This document shows, piece by piece, positions 18,443 to 27,674 of a DNA stretch of 64,000 nt (its first letter is position 1; every line of letters starts with the position of its first letter). The position numbers and the translations under genes were made by a program. The DNA lies in NCBI RefSeq assembly GCF_019655055.1, contig NZ_BPFA01000005.1:1-64000 (forward strand), written 5' to 3'. This DNA is from Shewanella sp. MBTL60-112-B2 (GTDB lineage: Bacteria > Pseudomonadota > Gammaproteobacteria > Enterobacterales > Shewanellaceae). Under the pieces are notes generated by a model, which was not told the DNA's origin, did not search any database, and saw only the letters and a list, made by a program, of their open reading frames with translations.

Positions 18443-18884
18443 TTGAAACACCTTCATAAAAATCTGACGACTTTAAGATCGTTTAGGTAAAATTTGAGTC
18501 CACGGAGTATACCTTGAGTCAATGTTAATTCCACGACTTAGACAGCAATTTTAGCAATCGTGATAGTATTTATTTACTTATCATAACAACTAATGAAATT
18601 AGCATTTTAAAACAGATAGATAAACACTAAATGACAAGCTATTGATTACCTGTAAACAGGCTTAAAACATGTCAAGAAAATGACAGGTGACAGCAAAATA
18701 AGCAGTTAAAAAAAACAATAAAAAAAACCAGCAAAGCTGGCTTTTTATTAGTCTATTTTAGGGCGTAAAACTTACCCGATAAGAATGTTCATATTGCTCT
18801 AGATGGTGATTTTCGATAGCAATATAGCACCATGGCGATTATTTGAAACATGGCAGATTAATGGTTCAGTTAGCTCGTTCAATA
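18443..18884. other. Intergenic region with terminator near its left-right middle
   Basis: Apart from the hairpin at 18722-18747 this 442-bp gap shows no gene. The part next to 18442 is AT-rich and should contain the promoter of the binding-protein operon; no specific operator is evident. Confidence 0.4.
18722..18747 (-). terminator. Terminator downstream of norW
   Basis: AAAAAACCAGC, a 3-base loop and GCTGGCTTTTT form a stem with one mismatch, flanked by A- and T-runs. It lies about 140 bp after norW and could act in both directions. Confidence 0.7.
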
Positions 18885-20063
18885 TTAAGCAACGGGTTTA
18901 CCTAAGTGCTTAAGCAAGCCAAAAGCCTTACTCATGTGTTGCCCTGCAACCACAAAACCTTGCAAGCGTTCATCTGTATCGAATGCTTGTACACAACTTC
19001 CTTGGCTATCGATATCTAACTGCCAGCGATTAACCTGATGCACTGCTTGCCCCGCCAACTGAATGGGATAATGCGGCGTTTTAACCTTCACCAACATGGC
19101 GGGCAATACTACGGCCGTCTCATGGCCTAATAAGGTTTTAGCTAATGCATTGGCGCAAACTAAGGCTGGCTGCAAATACGCTAACACCTTGCCACCAATC
19201 TCGGCGCAGTCGCCCAAGGCATATACATCCATTGCCGAAGTTTGCAGTTGGTTATCAACCACTATGCCTCGATTAACCATCAAGCCTGCTTGCTTGGCTA
19301 ACAAACTGTTAGCCTGTAGACCTGCGGCAGAAATCACAGTATCGACAATGAATGACTCCCCGTTTGCCAGCGTGACTTGCAAACAGCCACTATTATTACT
19401 CGAATCATTACTCAAATCGATACGAGTCACCTTAGTATTCAGCGCTAGATGTACGCCTAATTGCTGCATCAGCTTACTTAGCTCAGTGGCAATGTATTCC
19501 GGTAATAAATTGGCCATCAGCTGCTCGCAAGGATCGACAGTGATGACCTGCTTGCCTGCAGTTGCGAGATCCATAGATAACTCGCTGCCGATCAAGCCGC
19601 CACCTATCACTAATACTCGCTTAGCCAATGCTAACTCTTGCTCAGCGGCTTGATACTCTTGCAAGCTATTGAGTGTCACAATGCGATCCACAGCGTTGCC
19701 AGACATAGGTGGCACAAAAGCCCTACCCCCAGTTGCCATAACGAGCTTTGCGTATGAGTACGCCTTACCCGCAACCATGATCTGCTGCTGTTCAGGAGCA
19801 ATTGAATCTACAAAAGTATTAGCAAACAACTCAAAATTCAGTTGCTCTGCCATCTCTAAACCAGACGCTCTCACCAGATCGCTCGCCAGTTGCTGTTTAG
19901 ACACCACATGGCTTAAGTCTGGCTTATTGTAATCATCGCCATTATCAGCAGTAAAAACTTGGATCTTTACCCTTTGATCGCTACGACGAATGGCCTTAAT
20001 AAGCTGATAGGCGGCAAAGCCACTACCAATGATAACGATTGGCGCATCAAGTTGTTCGCTCAT
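18885..20063 (-). CDS. norW: NADH:flavorubredoxin reductase NorW
   Basis: This 392-residue FAD protein delivers electrons from NADH to the rubredoxin domain of NorV. The FAD-binding GxGxxA motif is IVIIGSGFAAYQLIKAIR at the N-terminus, the NADH-binding motif is RVLVIGGGLIGSELSMDLA near residue 145, and VYALGDCAEI is the second FAD motif. A TTG three bases upstream could also initiate, but the ATG at 20063 with GGAG upstream is preferred. It begins 4 bases after the norV stop, forming a norVW operon. Confidence 0.93.
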   Translation of the reverse strand: MSEQLDAPIVIIGSGFAAYQLIKAIRRSDQRVKIQVFTADNGDDYNKPDLSHVVSKQQLASDLVRASGLEMAEQLNFELFANTFVDSIAPEQQQIMVAGKAYSYAKLVMATGGRAFVPPMSGNAVDRIVTLNSLQEYQAAEQELALAKRVLVIGGGLIGSELSMDLATAGKQVITVDPCEQLMANLLPEYIATELSKLMQQLGVHLALNTKVTRIDLSNDSSNNSGCLQVTLANGESFIVDTVISAAGLQANSLLAKQAGLMVNRGIVVDNQLQTSAMDVYALGDCAEIGGKVLAYLQPALVCANALAKTLLGHETAVVLPAMLVKVKTPHYPIQLAGQAVHQVNRWQLDIDSQGSCVQAFDTDERLQGFVVAGQHMSKAFGLLKHLGKPVA

Positions 20064-20067
20064 CAAG

Positions 20068-21549
20068 TTATGCTCCAGCTATTGGTTGAAACACTTCTTT
20101 ACCAATACCGCATTCAGGGCAAAGAAAATCTTCAGCCACATCAGACCAAGTAGTACCTGGGACGACATCTTGATTCGGCTCACCAATAGCGGGGTCATAA
20201 ACCCAATTACATACGGTGCATAGCATCTTTTGGCTATCAAGCACAGCAACGCTTGCATCACTTTGAGCCACTGGCGTAAACGACTCAACACTGCTATCTA
20301 TTGTAGCTGGCTCACGGTTAACTATGTTTTGCTTTAATGGTTCAGACAAGTCCTTAAGCGCCCACTGCTTAGCTACATGTTGGCCATACTCACGGCATTC
20401 ACGCATGGCTTTGCCATCTGGGCGCCACTTGGTTTTCATGCCATAGGTAGTTTCAAAGCCAGCATCAGTTAAGCGCGTATGGATTCTATCAACCGCACCG
20501 CCATTCCAACCAAAACTACCAAAAGCAGCCGCTTTTTTGTTTTTAAAACGTAGACCGGTGATCTCTTCTAGCATGCCAGCCACTTTAGGCATCATCACAT
20601 TGTTCATCGTCGATGAGCCGACTAAGATCCCTTTCGATCTAAAGATACTGGCAAGAATGTCATTCTTATCTTGGCGCGATACATTAAACACTTTCACTGC
20701 AACGGCTGGATCGACATCATGGATCCCTTGAGCAATCGCATCGGCCATCATACGGGTGTTATTCGACATCGAATCATAGAATAGAGTAATGCGATCTTCT
20801 TGATAATCATTAGCCCACTCCAGATATTGGTGAATGATCTGTGTTGGATTATCACGCCATACAATACCGTGTGAAGTGGCGATCATATCGACCGGCACAT
20901 TAAAGCTAAGCACTTCATGGATCTTCGCAGTCACTAAGGCACTAAATGGCGTTAAGATATTCGAGTAATAACGCAGGCATTGATCCATTAATTCTGTTTG
21001 ATCGACTTCATCGTTAAATAGGCGTTCATCGCAATAATGCTGACCAAAGGCATCATTGCTATACAGCACAGCATCACCAGTTTGGTAAGTCATCATGCTA
21101 TCAGGCCAATGCAGCATAGGCGCTTCGATAAAGATCAATTGCTTACCGTTACCTATGTCCAAGGTATCGCCAGTTTTAACAACATTAAAGTTCCACTCAG
21201 GGTGATGATGGTGGCCAACAATTGAGTCCACCGCATTTTCAGTGCAGTAGATTGGGGTATTGGGGATCTTGGCCATTAGCGCAACTAAGGCGCCAGAATG
21301 ATCTTCTTCGGCATGATTTATGACGATGTAGTCGATCTCATTAAGATCGATCTCCATCTCAAGATTTTGGATAAACTGCTGACTAAAGCGATGATCAACC
21401 GTATCGATCAATACCGTCTTTTGCTCACGAATAAGGTAACTGTTGTAGCTAGTCCCTTTAGTCATTTTATACTCGGTACCATGGAAGTCCTGTACTTCCC
21501 AGTCGCGTTGTCCTACCCAATGAATGTTGTTTTTGACATGGATTGTCAT
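20068..21549 (-). CDS. norV: Anaerobic nitric oxide reductase flavorubredoxin NorV
   Basis: This 493-residue cytoplasmic enzyme reduces NO to N2O under low oxygen. It has three modules: a metallo-beta-lactamase-like diiron domain ([11 protein letters not shown], with His, Glu, Asp and His ligands; LHWPDSM; SHGIVWR), a flavodoxin domain ([20 protein letters not shown], from about residue 255) and a C-terminal rubredoxin ([10 protein letters not shown] and CPECGIGK, about residues 441-493). The length matches E. coli NorV. It is preceded by a sigma-54 promoter at 21608-21623. The regulator gene norR, divergent in E. coli, is not in this window. Confidence 0.95.
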   Translation of the reverse strand: MTIHVKNNIHWVGQRDWEVQDFHGTEYKMTKGTSYNSYLIREQKTVLIDTVDHRFSQQFIQNLEMEIDLNEIDYIVINHAEEDHSGALVALMAKIPNTPIYCTENAVDSIVGHHHHPEWNFNVVKTGDTLDIGNGKQLIFIEAPMLHWPDSMMTYQTGDAVLYSNDAFGQHYCDERLFNDEVDQTELMDQCLRYYSNILTPFSALVTAKIHEVLSFNVPVDMIATSHGIVWRDNPTQIIHQYLEWANDYQEDRITLFYDSMSNNTRMMADAIAQGIHDVDPAVAVKVFNVSRQDKNDILASIFRSKGILVGSSTMNNVMMPKVAGMLEEITGLRFKNKKAAAFGSFGWNGGAVDRIHTRLTDAGFETTYGMKTKWRPDGKAMRECREYGQHVAKQWALKDLSEPLKQNIVNREPATIDSSVESFTPVAQSDASVAVLDSQKMLCTVCNWVYDPAIGEPNQDVVPGTTWSDVAEDFLCPECGIGKEVFQPIAGA

Positions 21550-21607
21550 ATTGCCACCTATTACTAAAATTCAAATAGTGTATTAACACTAAACCTGAAG
21601 CTGTAAT

Positions 21608-21623
21608 AGCAGCGAACGTGCCA
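21608..21623 (-). promoter_or_regulatory. Sigma-54 promoter of norVW
   Basis: Read on the minus strand the site is TGGCACGTTCGCTGCT, matching the consensus TGGCACG-N4-TTGCW at all but one position, with GG and GC correctly spaced. Transcription would start near 21597, giving a leader of about 50 bases before norV. Confidence 0.85.
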
Positions 21624-21679
21624 ACATTTTATTTAATTGATTCTAAAAGATTTAATGATAAACCAATCAATTCGGCGCT

Positions 21680-21733
21680 GTCTTTTTGATAGCATTTATC
21701 TCTGTCAAAATGATATCGGACAGTCAATAAGAC
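21680..21733. promoter_or_regulatory. Three NorR-like enhancer sites upstream of norV
   Basis: Three related 11-bp sites, GTCTTTTTGAT (21680-21690), GTCAAAATGAT (21704-21714) and GTCAATAAGAC (21723-21733), fit or nearly fit the GT-N7-AC core known for NorR. They lie about 60-125 bp upstream of the sigma-54 promoter, the place expected for enhancer binding. NorR binding is inference. Confidence 0.55.
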
Positions 21734-21903
21734 AGTAATTGACTCGAAAATATCTGAGCTTACTAAGCAGTCTATTTTTAAAGGCCACTTTTAAAAGCCA
21801 TCAAACGGCTTTACACACAATATTCGCTCAGAAGAGGCTAGTTTTCTTAGCTGATACAGAGTCATAAATCTTGTGGCGGATTTTATCCAGTACGCTCAAT
21901 GAC

Positions 21904-23010
21904 TTACTCAAGCCTGCTACTGGCATCAACCGAGACAACTTTTGAGGCAGGTTCTGTTTGGTAGCGAGTAAACATCGCCGCGATGGCTTCACTGTCGCCA
22001 GCAAAGCCTTTCTCGCTAAGAAACTGTTCGTTGTAGAGCTTACATGCTGAGCGCTCAGGGAGATCGCAGTAGAAGGTCACAATCGTTTTACCTTGGCCCA
22101 TTTTAGCTGCAGCGTATAAAGCCCCTGCGACATTAAGCGCGGCGCTGCTGCCAAGCACAATGCCATCGTGTTCTCTCACATGGCGAGCAATGGCCACTAG
22201 ATCGCGATCCGGTAAAGAAATGGCTTTATCGATCTTGGCCTGACGGAAGTTTTCAACTAGACGCATAATACCGATCCCTTCGGTAAACGAGCTCCCCGTT
22301 GCGCAGTACTCTCCGTCATTTAAATAAGCGTAGATCCCTGAACCATCCGGATCTACTAGCCAGGTTTGTAACTCAGGGTTTTGCTCTGACAAATAGCGCG
22401 AGTTCCCTGCGATCGTGCCGCCAGTGCCGGCAACCGACACTAACGCATCGATCTTGCCTTCAACTTGACGCCAGATCTCAGCTCCAGTATTACGGTAATG
22501 CGCCTTAAAATTACTGGTATTTTCAAATTGATCGGCCCACCAATAATCGCTGTTGGCCTCACCTAATCGTTTAGCGGTGTGATAGAAATGATCCGGGTTA
22601 GCAAACGGGCAGGCATCGACCAACTTAAGCTCGGCATCAAACAAGCTGATCATCTGCTCTTTCTCTGGCGCTTGGCCTTTAGGCATCACCACCAGCATCT
22701 TAAAACCTAATGCTTTAGCCACTAAGGCCAAGCCGATGCCGGTATTACCTGCAGTCCCCTCAACGATCGTCATGCCTGCCTTTAATTTTCCGCTGGCGAT
22801 CGCGTCTTGCACCATCTGCAAGGCGGCGCGATCTTTAATAGAGCCACCTGGATTTTGTTGCTCACACTTAAGCAAGATCTCGCAACCAGTCAGCTCACTT
22901 AGACTATTGATCCTAAGCAGATCGGTATTGCCAATAAGATCGGTGACATTGCTAGAAATAACCGGCGGGCTTGTTAAATCGCTTGGATCGGATTTAGATA
23001 AAGTAGGCAT
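21904..23010 (-). CDS. Cysteine synthase-like PLP enzyme
   Basis: This 368-residue fold-type II PLP protein resembles O-acetylserine sulfhydrylases. The PLP Lys lies in NPGGSIKDRAA (about residue 60), the substrate loop is EGTAGNTGIGLA, the phosphate loop is SVAGTGGTIAGNSRYL, and the nucleotide-contacting Ser region is IVLGSSAALNVAGAL. A C-terminal extension of about 40 residues goes beyond the usual CysK length. The N-terminal ~20 residues are polar and family-atypical, so an internal start is possible. The gene stands alone; the true substrate (cysteine synthesis, cystathionine or another amino acid) is not clear from sequence. Confidence 0.85.
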   Translation of the reverse strand: MPTLSKSDPSDLTSPPVISSNVTDLIGNTDLLRINSLSELTGCEILLKCEQQNPGGSIKDRAALQMVQDAIASGKLKAGMTIVEGTAGNTGIGLALVAKALGFKMLVVMPKGQAPEKEQMISLFDAELKLVDACPFANPDHFYHTAKRLGEANSDYWWADQFENTSNFKAHYRNTGAEIWRQVEGKIDALVSVAGTGGTIAGNSRYLSEQNPELQTWLVDPDGSGIYAYLNDGEYCATGSSFTEGIGIMRLVENFRQAKIDKAISLPDRDLVAIARHVREHDGIVLGSSAALNVAGALYAAAKMGQGKTIVTFYCDLPERSACKLYNEQFLSEKGFAGDSEAIAAMFTRYQTEPASKVVSVDASSRLE

Positions 23011-23157
23011 AGGGTAGGACTCTTTATGGTCTTAATTTTTACAATATTAGTTTTTACAATAGTAGTCACAGAAAACACTAAAGCCAAGTCCATCAAACCT
23101 CAGGACTTAGCAGCCGCTCGCCAATCTCACGAACGCGCTGCAAGTTTGAGTGATGCG

Positions 23158-24333
23158 CTACACCCAGCCTAGCTCGCGGAACTTTGCCAAAGTCTTGCAG
23201 AAGTATTGCATCTGCGCTGGCGTGCCGATTGAAAGACGATTCCATCCTTCGCCGTGATTAAACGGACGCCCAACCAAGATGCCTGCTTTTTGCATCCGCT
23301 GCATATACAGCTCACTGTCGCCATTCACTTTATGGAAAATAAAGTTGGTTTCGCTAGGAAGATAATCTAAACCCAGCTCAGTAAGTTGCTGATAAACCAA
23401 TGCTCGAGCCTGAGCATTTGACTTAAGACTTAGATCTAGCCATTGCTGACTTTCAAGACTGGCTTTTGCCGCAACACAACCAATTAAGTTGGCGTTATCA
23501 ATACTCGCCTGAGCTTGCATCGCTTTAATCAACTCGCCATGAGCAACACCATAGCCGACACGTAAACCCGCGAGTGCATAGATCTTTGAGAAAGTACGGC
23601 ACACCACAATATGCTTTTGCCCTTGTTTAACTCGCTCAATAGCAGAGACAAATCCCGGCTGTGCTACATATTCCACGTACGCCTCATCAACAATAAAGCT
23701 TAATTGGCTCGATGCTTGATCTAACCATTGATTAAGTTCGCTTTGGGGTAATAACAAGCCTGTTGGGTTATTGGGATTGCATAAATACACAATCGACGGA
23801 CCATTGTGGGCTGCCACTTTGGCTTTCATCGCGCCAAGATCAGTTTGCCAATCGCTATCAAGCTTTACCTTCACCACGGGTACACCACGCGCCATAGCGT
23901 AATCAATAATCACACCGTAGCTTGGATCTGGCATCACTAACTGGGTATTAGTTTGCACCAGTGCATCCAATGCCATCTTCAACACTTCAGATGAACCATT
24001 GCCGTAGATAAGCTGCGAGGTTTCAAGTGACAAATTGCTGGCAATCGTTGCCATCAAATCACTGCGCGCAGCATCTGGATAACGCCATGCATTAGGCAAT
24101 GCTTCAAGTACCGCTTGCTGTGCCTTAGGCGCTAGCCCTAATGGATTTTCGTTAAAGTTAAGCGGTATCGCTTCAGCAGTATTGACCCCTGGCGCTACAG
24201 TAGGGTTAACTCCGATAGGCGCTGAGTGTGAGCTACAACCTAACGTTGCTAGGCTAGATGCAGCCGCACCAGCATAAAGAAATTGACGACGGCTTAATTT
24301 AAAAGAGTTTGACTTAAAAGAACTTAACTGCAT
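23158..24333 (-). CDS. Tat lipoprotein aminotransferase, histidinol-phosphate aminotransferase-like
   Basis: The 391-residue protein is a class I/II aminotransferase of the HisC type: NENPLGLAPKAQQAVLEAL, YGNGSSEVLKMALDALV, YLCNPNNPTGLLLP, VDEAYVEYV, and CRTFSKIYALAGLRVGYG with the PLP Lys. Unusually, the N-terminus carries a twin-arginine motif (LSRRQFLYAGAAASSLATLGCSS) followed by a lipobox-like LGC, so it should be exported and lipid-anchored. A periplasmic location makes histidine biosynthesis unlikely. The substrate is unknown. It lies downstream of the chitinase gene, from which it is separated by a terminator. Confidence 0.87.
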   Translation of the reverse strand: MQLSSFKSNSFKLSRRQFLYAGAAASSLATLGCSSHSAPIGVNPTVAPGVNTAEAIPLNFNENPLGLAPKAQQAVLEALPNAWRYPDAARSDLMATIASNLSLETSQLIYGNGSSEVLKMALDALVQTNTQLVMPDPSYGVIIDYAMARGVPVVKVKLDSDWQTDLGAMKAKVAAHNGPSIVYLCNPNNPTGLLLPQSELNQWLDQASSQLSFIVDEAYVEYVAQPGFVSAIERVKQGQKHIVVCRTFSKIYALAGLRVGYGVAHGELIKAMQAQASIDNANLIGCVAAKASLESQQWLDLSLKSNAQARALVYQQLTELGLDYLPSETNFIFHKVNGDSELYMQRMQKAGILVGRPFNHGEGWNRLSIGTPAQMQYFCKTLAKFRELGWV

Positions 24334-24518
24334 ATTTAGTTATAATTATTGAATTAATATATGGCTGGGATATTCATATTAAATAGCCGCCATCGCTAGT
24401 ATTTCAAAGCTAATTTGCTAACTAGATCACATTTAAATCTAGCCGTAAGCTTATATAAATAATGTATAAATTAGCTAATACCTTGCTACTTGTTTAAACA
24501 TCAAACAACAGATACAAA

Positions 24519-24545
24519 AAAGCCCTATCAAATTGATAGGGCTTT
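24519..24545 (-). terminator. Terminator of the chitinase gene
   Basis: A perfect 12-bp stem (AAAGCCCTATCA and complement) with a 3-base loop is followed on the minus strand by six Ts. It is 50 bp after the chitinase stop codon. Confidence 0.92.
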
Positions 24546-24594
24546 AAAGCTAGTCGATATAAGGTTAGCCGATTAGCTTATTGTATCTAGTAGA

Positions 24595-26775
24595 TTATCG
24601 AGCGAACCAAGCATCAGCCCAAGCGCTACCCACACCTGGCGCATAATGACTTGCTGAACCGCTACACCAGCCACTGTTTGGCCATGGTAGACACTCATAA
24701 ACACCACCGGCGTTAGTCACAACATCACCAGCTTGGTACTGAGTGCCTGCAGCGTAAGCTGGGTAGTCACCACCTTCATCTTCTTCAACTAAGCTCACGC
24801 TAGTACGGCGAGTTAACTCTTGCTCAGGGGCGCTAACCACGACTTCATAGCTACCCGCGACTAAATCTGTCGCAGACAGAGTCATAGCTGAAGTGCTTGC
24901 GCTATTAACTTCAGTGCTAGCAAATACGTTATTGCCTTGCACTAAGCTAGCTTTAATCACCATAGTTTGGTTAACGCTAGCGCTAAACTCGATAGTGACA
25001 CTACCTTGCTCAAGCACATAACGGGGTGCAATACCTGTTACATCAAGAGTAGGTTTAACCACTGGTGGTAAGCCGCCATCACAGTCGCTATCACCTTGCG
25101 ATTTCCAAACGCCCCACTCGCCTGTAGTACCTGGCTCATCACCTTGAGTCCACCAGCCAGCTAACCAGCTCTGACCTGAATAGCTAACCGTTTCACCGCC
25201 AAGGTAAACCTTTGCTTTATCCCATGCGTTTTCACACACAGCACCTTGCTCTTTAACAGTAACAGTTCGCAATGCAATGGTTTGTTGCCCCGCACTGTCT
25301 GTTACGCGGTAAGTGAGTGAATACTGACCTAATGTATCCGTATCAACATCACCTTCAATAACGATATGATCAGTTAAGTCACCATCTTCGGCATCAAGTG
25401 CGCTAACACCTGCCATAGGGTAAAACTCACTACCAACGAATACACTGGCGTTAGTTACGCCTTTGATTTCTGGCTTGGTGTTATACACTTCAACACTACG
25501 CACTTGTTCAGTCAGATTATCATCGCTATCAGACACGCGGTAGGTTAGTGCATACAAACCTAGTGCGTCAGTGTTTACGTTACCTTCGACTTCAATTGAC
25601 GATGTTAAGTCACCATCTTCCATATCATTCGCGGTTACGCCAGCTAGTGAGTTAAACTCGCCACCTAACTTAACCCGAGTATTACTGATCCCATTAAAAA
25701 TGGGTTTACCGTTATCAGGCTCTGGCGGCAAAATATCTTGGCCATGAATAAACGGACCGTATGCCTTAATGAATGACTCATTGTAAGCCTGACCCGCTGA
25801 GTTTTGCCCCATATCCCAGTTAACTGACCAAGTCATCACACCACGTAATGGTTGACCTTGTGCTTTTAGTTGTTCAAAAGCAGCGTACAGTTTTTGTGGG
25901 TCTTTAACATAGCCCGTTGCTGCGGCATCGATGTTAGTAGGAATACCAAACACAAGTTTGTCGTGCGGGATCTTAGTAAAACCATTGTTACCGTTCGCTA
26001 GTGCATCAGCGATATGATAAATAAACTCTTGCTTTAAGTTATCGTTGTTTTGGGCAATCCAACCTAGGCCTTCGATATAAATACCGTCACCGCCTTGGTT
26101 ATAAAACTGTGGGTTAATCCAATCGTAGTAGCCTTCTAGTGCCGTGATATAAGGCACGTACTTGCCACCAGTTGTTAAGTATGGAAATTCTGGCGCCATA
26201 GTGATCAAAAAGTTTTTACCTTGCTCACGGTAGTAATCTTTAACGATACGCAGCGCAGCAGGAATAACTGTTTGGTTGTCTGCAGCGGTAACAGCCGCTT
26301 GCTCAAGGTCGATATCCAAACCATCAAAGCCATATATTTCGACTAAACGAATGATTTCATCAGCCAATGCTTGCTCTTGACCATTACGCAGCTCAATGTG
26401 CGCATCTGCGCCGCCCAATGCGATTAATACAGAACGTCCTTGACGGTTTAGCTCACTGATTTGCTCAATAAACTGTGCTTCCGACAAGCCCACTGCAGGA
26501 TCTAATTTAAAGGTAGGAATTGTGCCTACAGCGCCATAAACCTTCATAAATGACACATCAACAACGTTATATTGCGGATCAACTTCTTCTAATGTCACAC
26601 ATGGCGCTATGCCACCTTTGTAACCACCACCAGCACACCAGTTATGCCAATAGCCCACAACAACACCCGCTTGTGGATTAACCATATCGCTACCGTTAGC
26701 CATAGCTGGAGCAGATAACGCGCCCATAGCTAACGCAACACTAGCACCTAATAGGTTGATTTTTAGTGATTTCAT
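24595..26775 (-). CDS. Secreted GH18 chitinase with two Ig-like domains and two chitin-binding modules
   Basis: The 726-residue product starts with a signal peptide ending SAPAMANG, followed by a GH18 catalytic domain (about residues 35-345). The active-site motif FDGLDIDLEQ (150-159) contains the catalytic Glu, and GYWHNWC and WSVNWDMGQN are typical of this chitinase group. Two tandem cadherin/DUF5011-like domains (about 360-505) share the pattern AGVxAxDxEDGDLT. A CBM5/12 module (CENAWDKAKVYLGG...WWTQGDEPG) follows, then a linker domain and a second C-terminal CBM (YPAYAAGTQYQAGDVV). The ATG at 26775 has AAGGGAT upstream; one 18 bases earlier lacks a site. It is preceded by a GEMM-I riboswitch. 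Confidence 0.95.
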   Translation of the reverse strand: MKSLKINLLGASVALAMGALSAPAMANGSDMVNPQAGVVVGYWHNWCAGGGYKGGIAPCVTLEEVDPQYNVVDVSFMKVYGAVGTIPTFKLDPAVGLSEAQFIEQISELNRQGRSVLIALGGADAHIELRNGQEQALADEIIRLVEIYGFDGLDIDLEQAAVTAADNQTVIPAALRIVKDYYREQGKNFLITMAPEFPYLTTGGKYVPYITALEGYYDWINPQFYNQGGDGIYIEGLGWIAQNNDNLKQEFIYHIADALANGNNGFTKIPHDKLVFGIPTNIDAAATGYVKDPQKLYAAFEQLKAQGQPLRGVMTWSVNWDMGQNSAGQAYNESFIKAYGPFIHGQDILPPEPDNGKPIFNGISNTRVKLGGEFNSLAGVTANDMEDGDLTSSIEVEGNVNTDALGLYALTYRVSDSDDNLTEQVRSVEVYNTKPEIKGVTNASVFVGSEFYPMAGVSALDAEDGDLTDHIVIEGDVDTDTLGQYSLTYRVTDSAGQQTIALRTVTVKEQGAVCENAWDKAKVYLGGETVSYSGQSWLAGWWTQGDEPGTTGEWGVWKSQGDSDCDGGLPPVVKPTLDVTGIAPRYVLEQGSVTIEFSASVNQTMVIKASLVQGNNVFASTEVNSASTSAMTLSATDLVAGSYEVVVSAPEQELTRRTSVSLVEEDEGGDYPAYAAGTQYQAGDVVTNAGGVYECLPWPNSGWCSGSASHYAPGVGSAWADAWFAR

Positions 26776-26813
26776 GTATTTATCCCTTTTCATTAGATAT
26801 AGAAAAGCAACAA

Positions 26814-26835
26814 ACAGGCATGCAATGCGGCCTGT
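26814..26835 (-). terminator. Candidate expression platform hairpin of the GEMM-I riboswitch
   Basis: Directly after the aptamer, ACAGGC and GCCTGT can pair around a 10-base loop, followed on the minus strand by TTGTTGCTTTT. This is a plausible intrinsic terminator whose formation could depend on ligand binding. Whether c-di-GMP turns the gene on or off cannot be read with certainty. Confidence 0.55.
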
Positions 26836-26837
26836 GT

Positions 26838-26928
26838 CACTTGTGGTAGCGCCACTGCCATAGGTCGCCCCTTAGACTGGATGCTTTGCGTCACCTGCTT
26901 TCACAGGCTTTGCCTTTATCATCAAGTG
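26838..26928 (-). ncRNA. Cyclic-di-GMP-I (GEMM-I) riboswitch aptamer
   Basis: Read on the minus strand the leader shows the GEMM-I features in order: P1 strand CACTTG, GGCAAA, a hairpin CCTGTGAAAGCAGG capped by a GAAA tetraloop, the hallmark GACGCAAAGC, then a receptor-like CTAAGG, a second hairpin GGCAG...CTACC and the closing CAAGTG. All hallmark positions and the tetraloop are intact. It lies about 60 bases before the chitinase start, so c-di-GMP is inferred to control chitinase expression. Confidence 0.9.
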
Positions 26929-27362
26929 CACATAGTGCAACTTGTAAGATCTGGCGGATTATTATCTGTAACCCTAATGTTGTAAATCGAAATATATCGA
27001 TTAATCACCAACTTATAACTATAAAACCCATAAAACCATCAAAGACAAAATATTGACAACCAACATATTGATAAAAAACAGATAAAAATAAACAAAATTA
27101 AAATCTAACTAGCACCACGACCAATAAAACCCTGTTCTAACCAATAAAAATAACCAACAAAATATATTTTTAAAAAGAAATGCCAAAAAACTTACATAAA
27201 ATCAAATTCGTCGACTTTTTGCAGTGCTTGTCTCAAAACTCAGTTTATTGACGCTATCTAACAAATAACTGGATAAGGAGTTCAACTTTGGTTCAGCTAG
27301 CAAACGCTAATATTGCATGCGTATTAAGCCTTAACCGATCAAACGTTGATTAAGAGAGTTGA
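26929..27362. other. AT-rich divergent promoter region
   Basis: This gap between the riboswitch and the DUF3302 gene is very AT-rich (about 27000-27200) and holds the promoters of both units. No further gene or clear operator was recognised. Confidence 0.5.
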
Positions 27363-27674
27363 ATGAAAATCCATGAAACCAACCTAGTTTATGAACACTT
27401 ACCTAGTGTGATGGTACTTCTTGATTCAGTTGCCTTTATGTGGGTCGTCACCCTAATCACTATCGGTATTTTTAGCTGGTTAGCGTTAAAGCTATGGCAC
27501 CTACATTCACTTCCTAAATATCTCGCTAAAGAGCGCGGCATGCGACAGGCCAAGTTAGTCTTTTGGCTTTGTATGTTAGGCCTGTTTTGGAAACCGCTTT
27601 GGGTACTGGCTGTTATTGCCATCGTCACCGACTGGGACAGAGCACAAGAATGGATTAGAGGGACACGCGCATGA
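27363..27674 (+). CDS. DUF3302 (YiaW-like) membrane protein
   Basis: This 103-residue protein has two membrane helices (VAFMWVVTLITIGIFSWLALKLW and AKLVFWLCMLGLFWKPLWVLAVIAIVTDW) and ends in a short basic tail, as in E. coli YiaW. It overlaps the following HlyD-type gene by 4 bases (ATGA), the same pair as yiaW-yiaV. The family function is unknown; it probably assists the membrane fusion protein. Confidence 0.85.
   Translation: MKIHETNLVYEHLPSVMVLLDSVAFMWVVTLITIGIFSWLALKLWHLHSLPKYLAKERGMRQAKLVFWLCMLGLFWKPLWVLAVIAIVTDWDRAQEWIRGTRA

Larger units (their letters stand above)
21550..21903. other. norV upstream region
   Basis: This 354-bp gap has no gene. It holds the sigma-54 promoter and NorR-like sites described separately, and near its right end the tail region after the cysteine-synthase-like gene, where no clear terminator was seen. 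Confidence 0.6.

Noticed and set aside
19096..19653. 185-codon plus-strand frame opposite norW
   Set aside because: It is antisense to a well-supported gene and its translation has low-complexity Ser/Thr/Pro/Cys content with no family.
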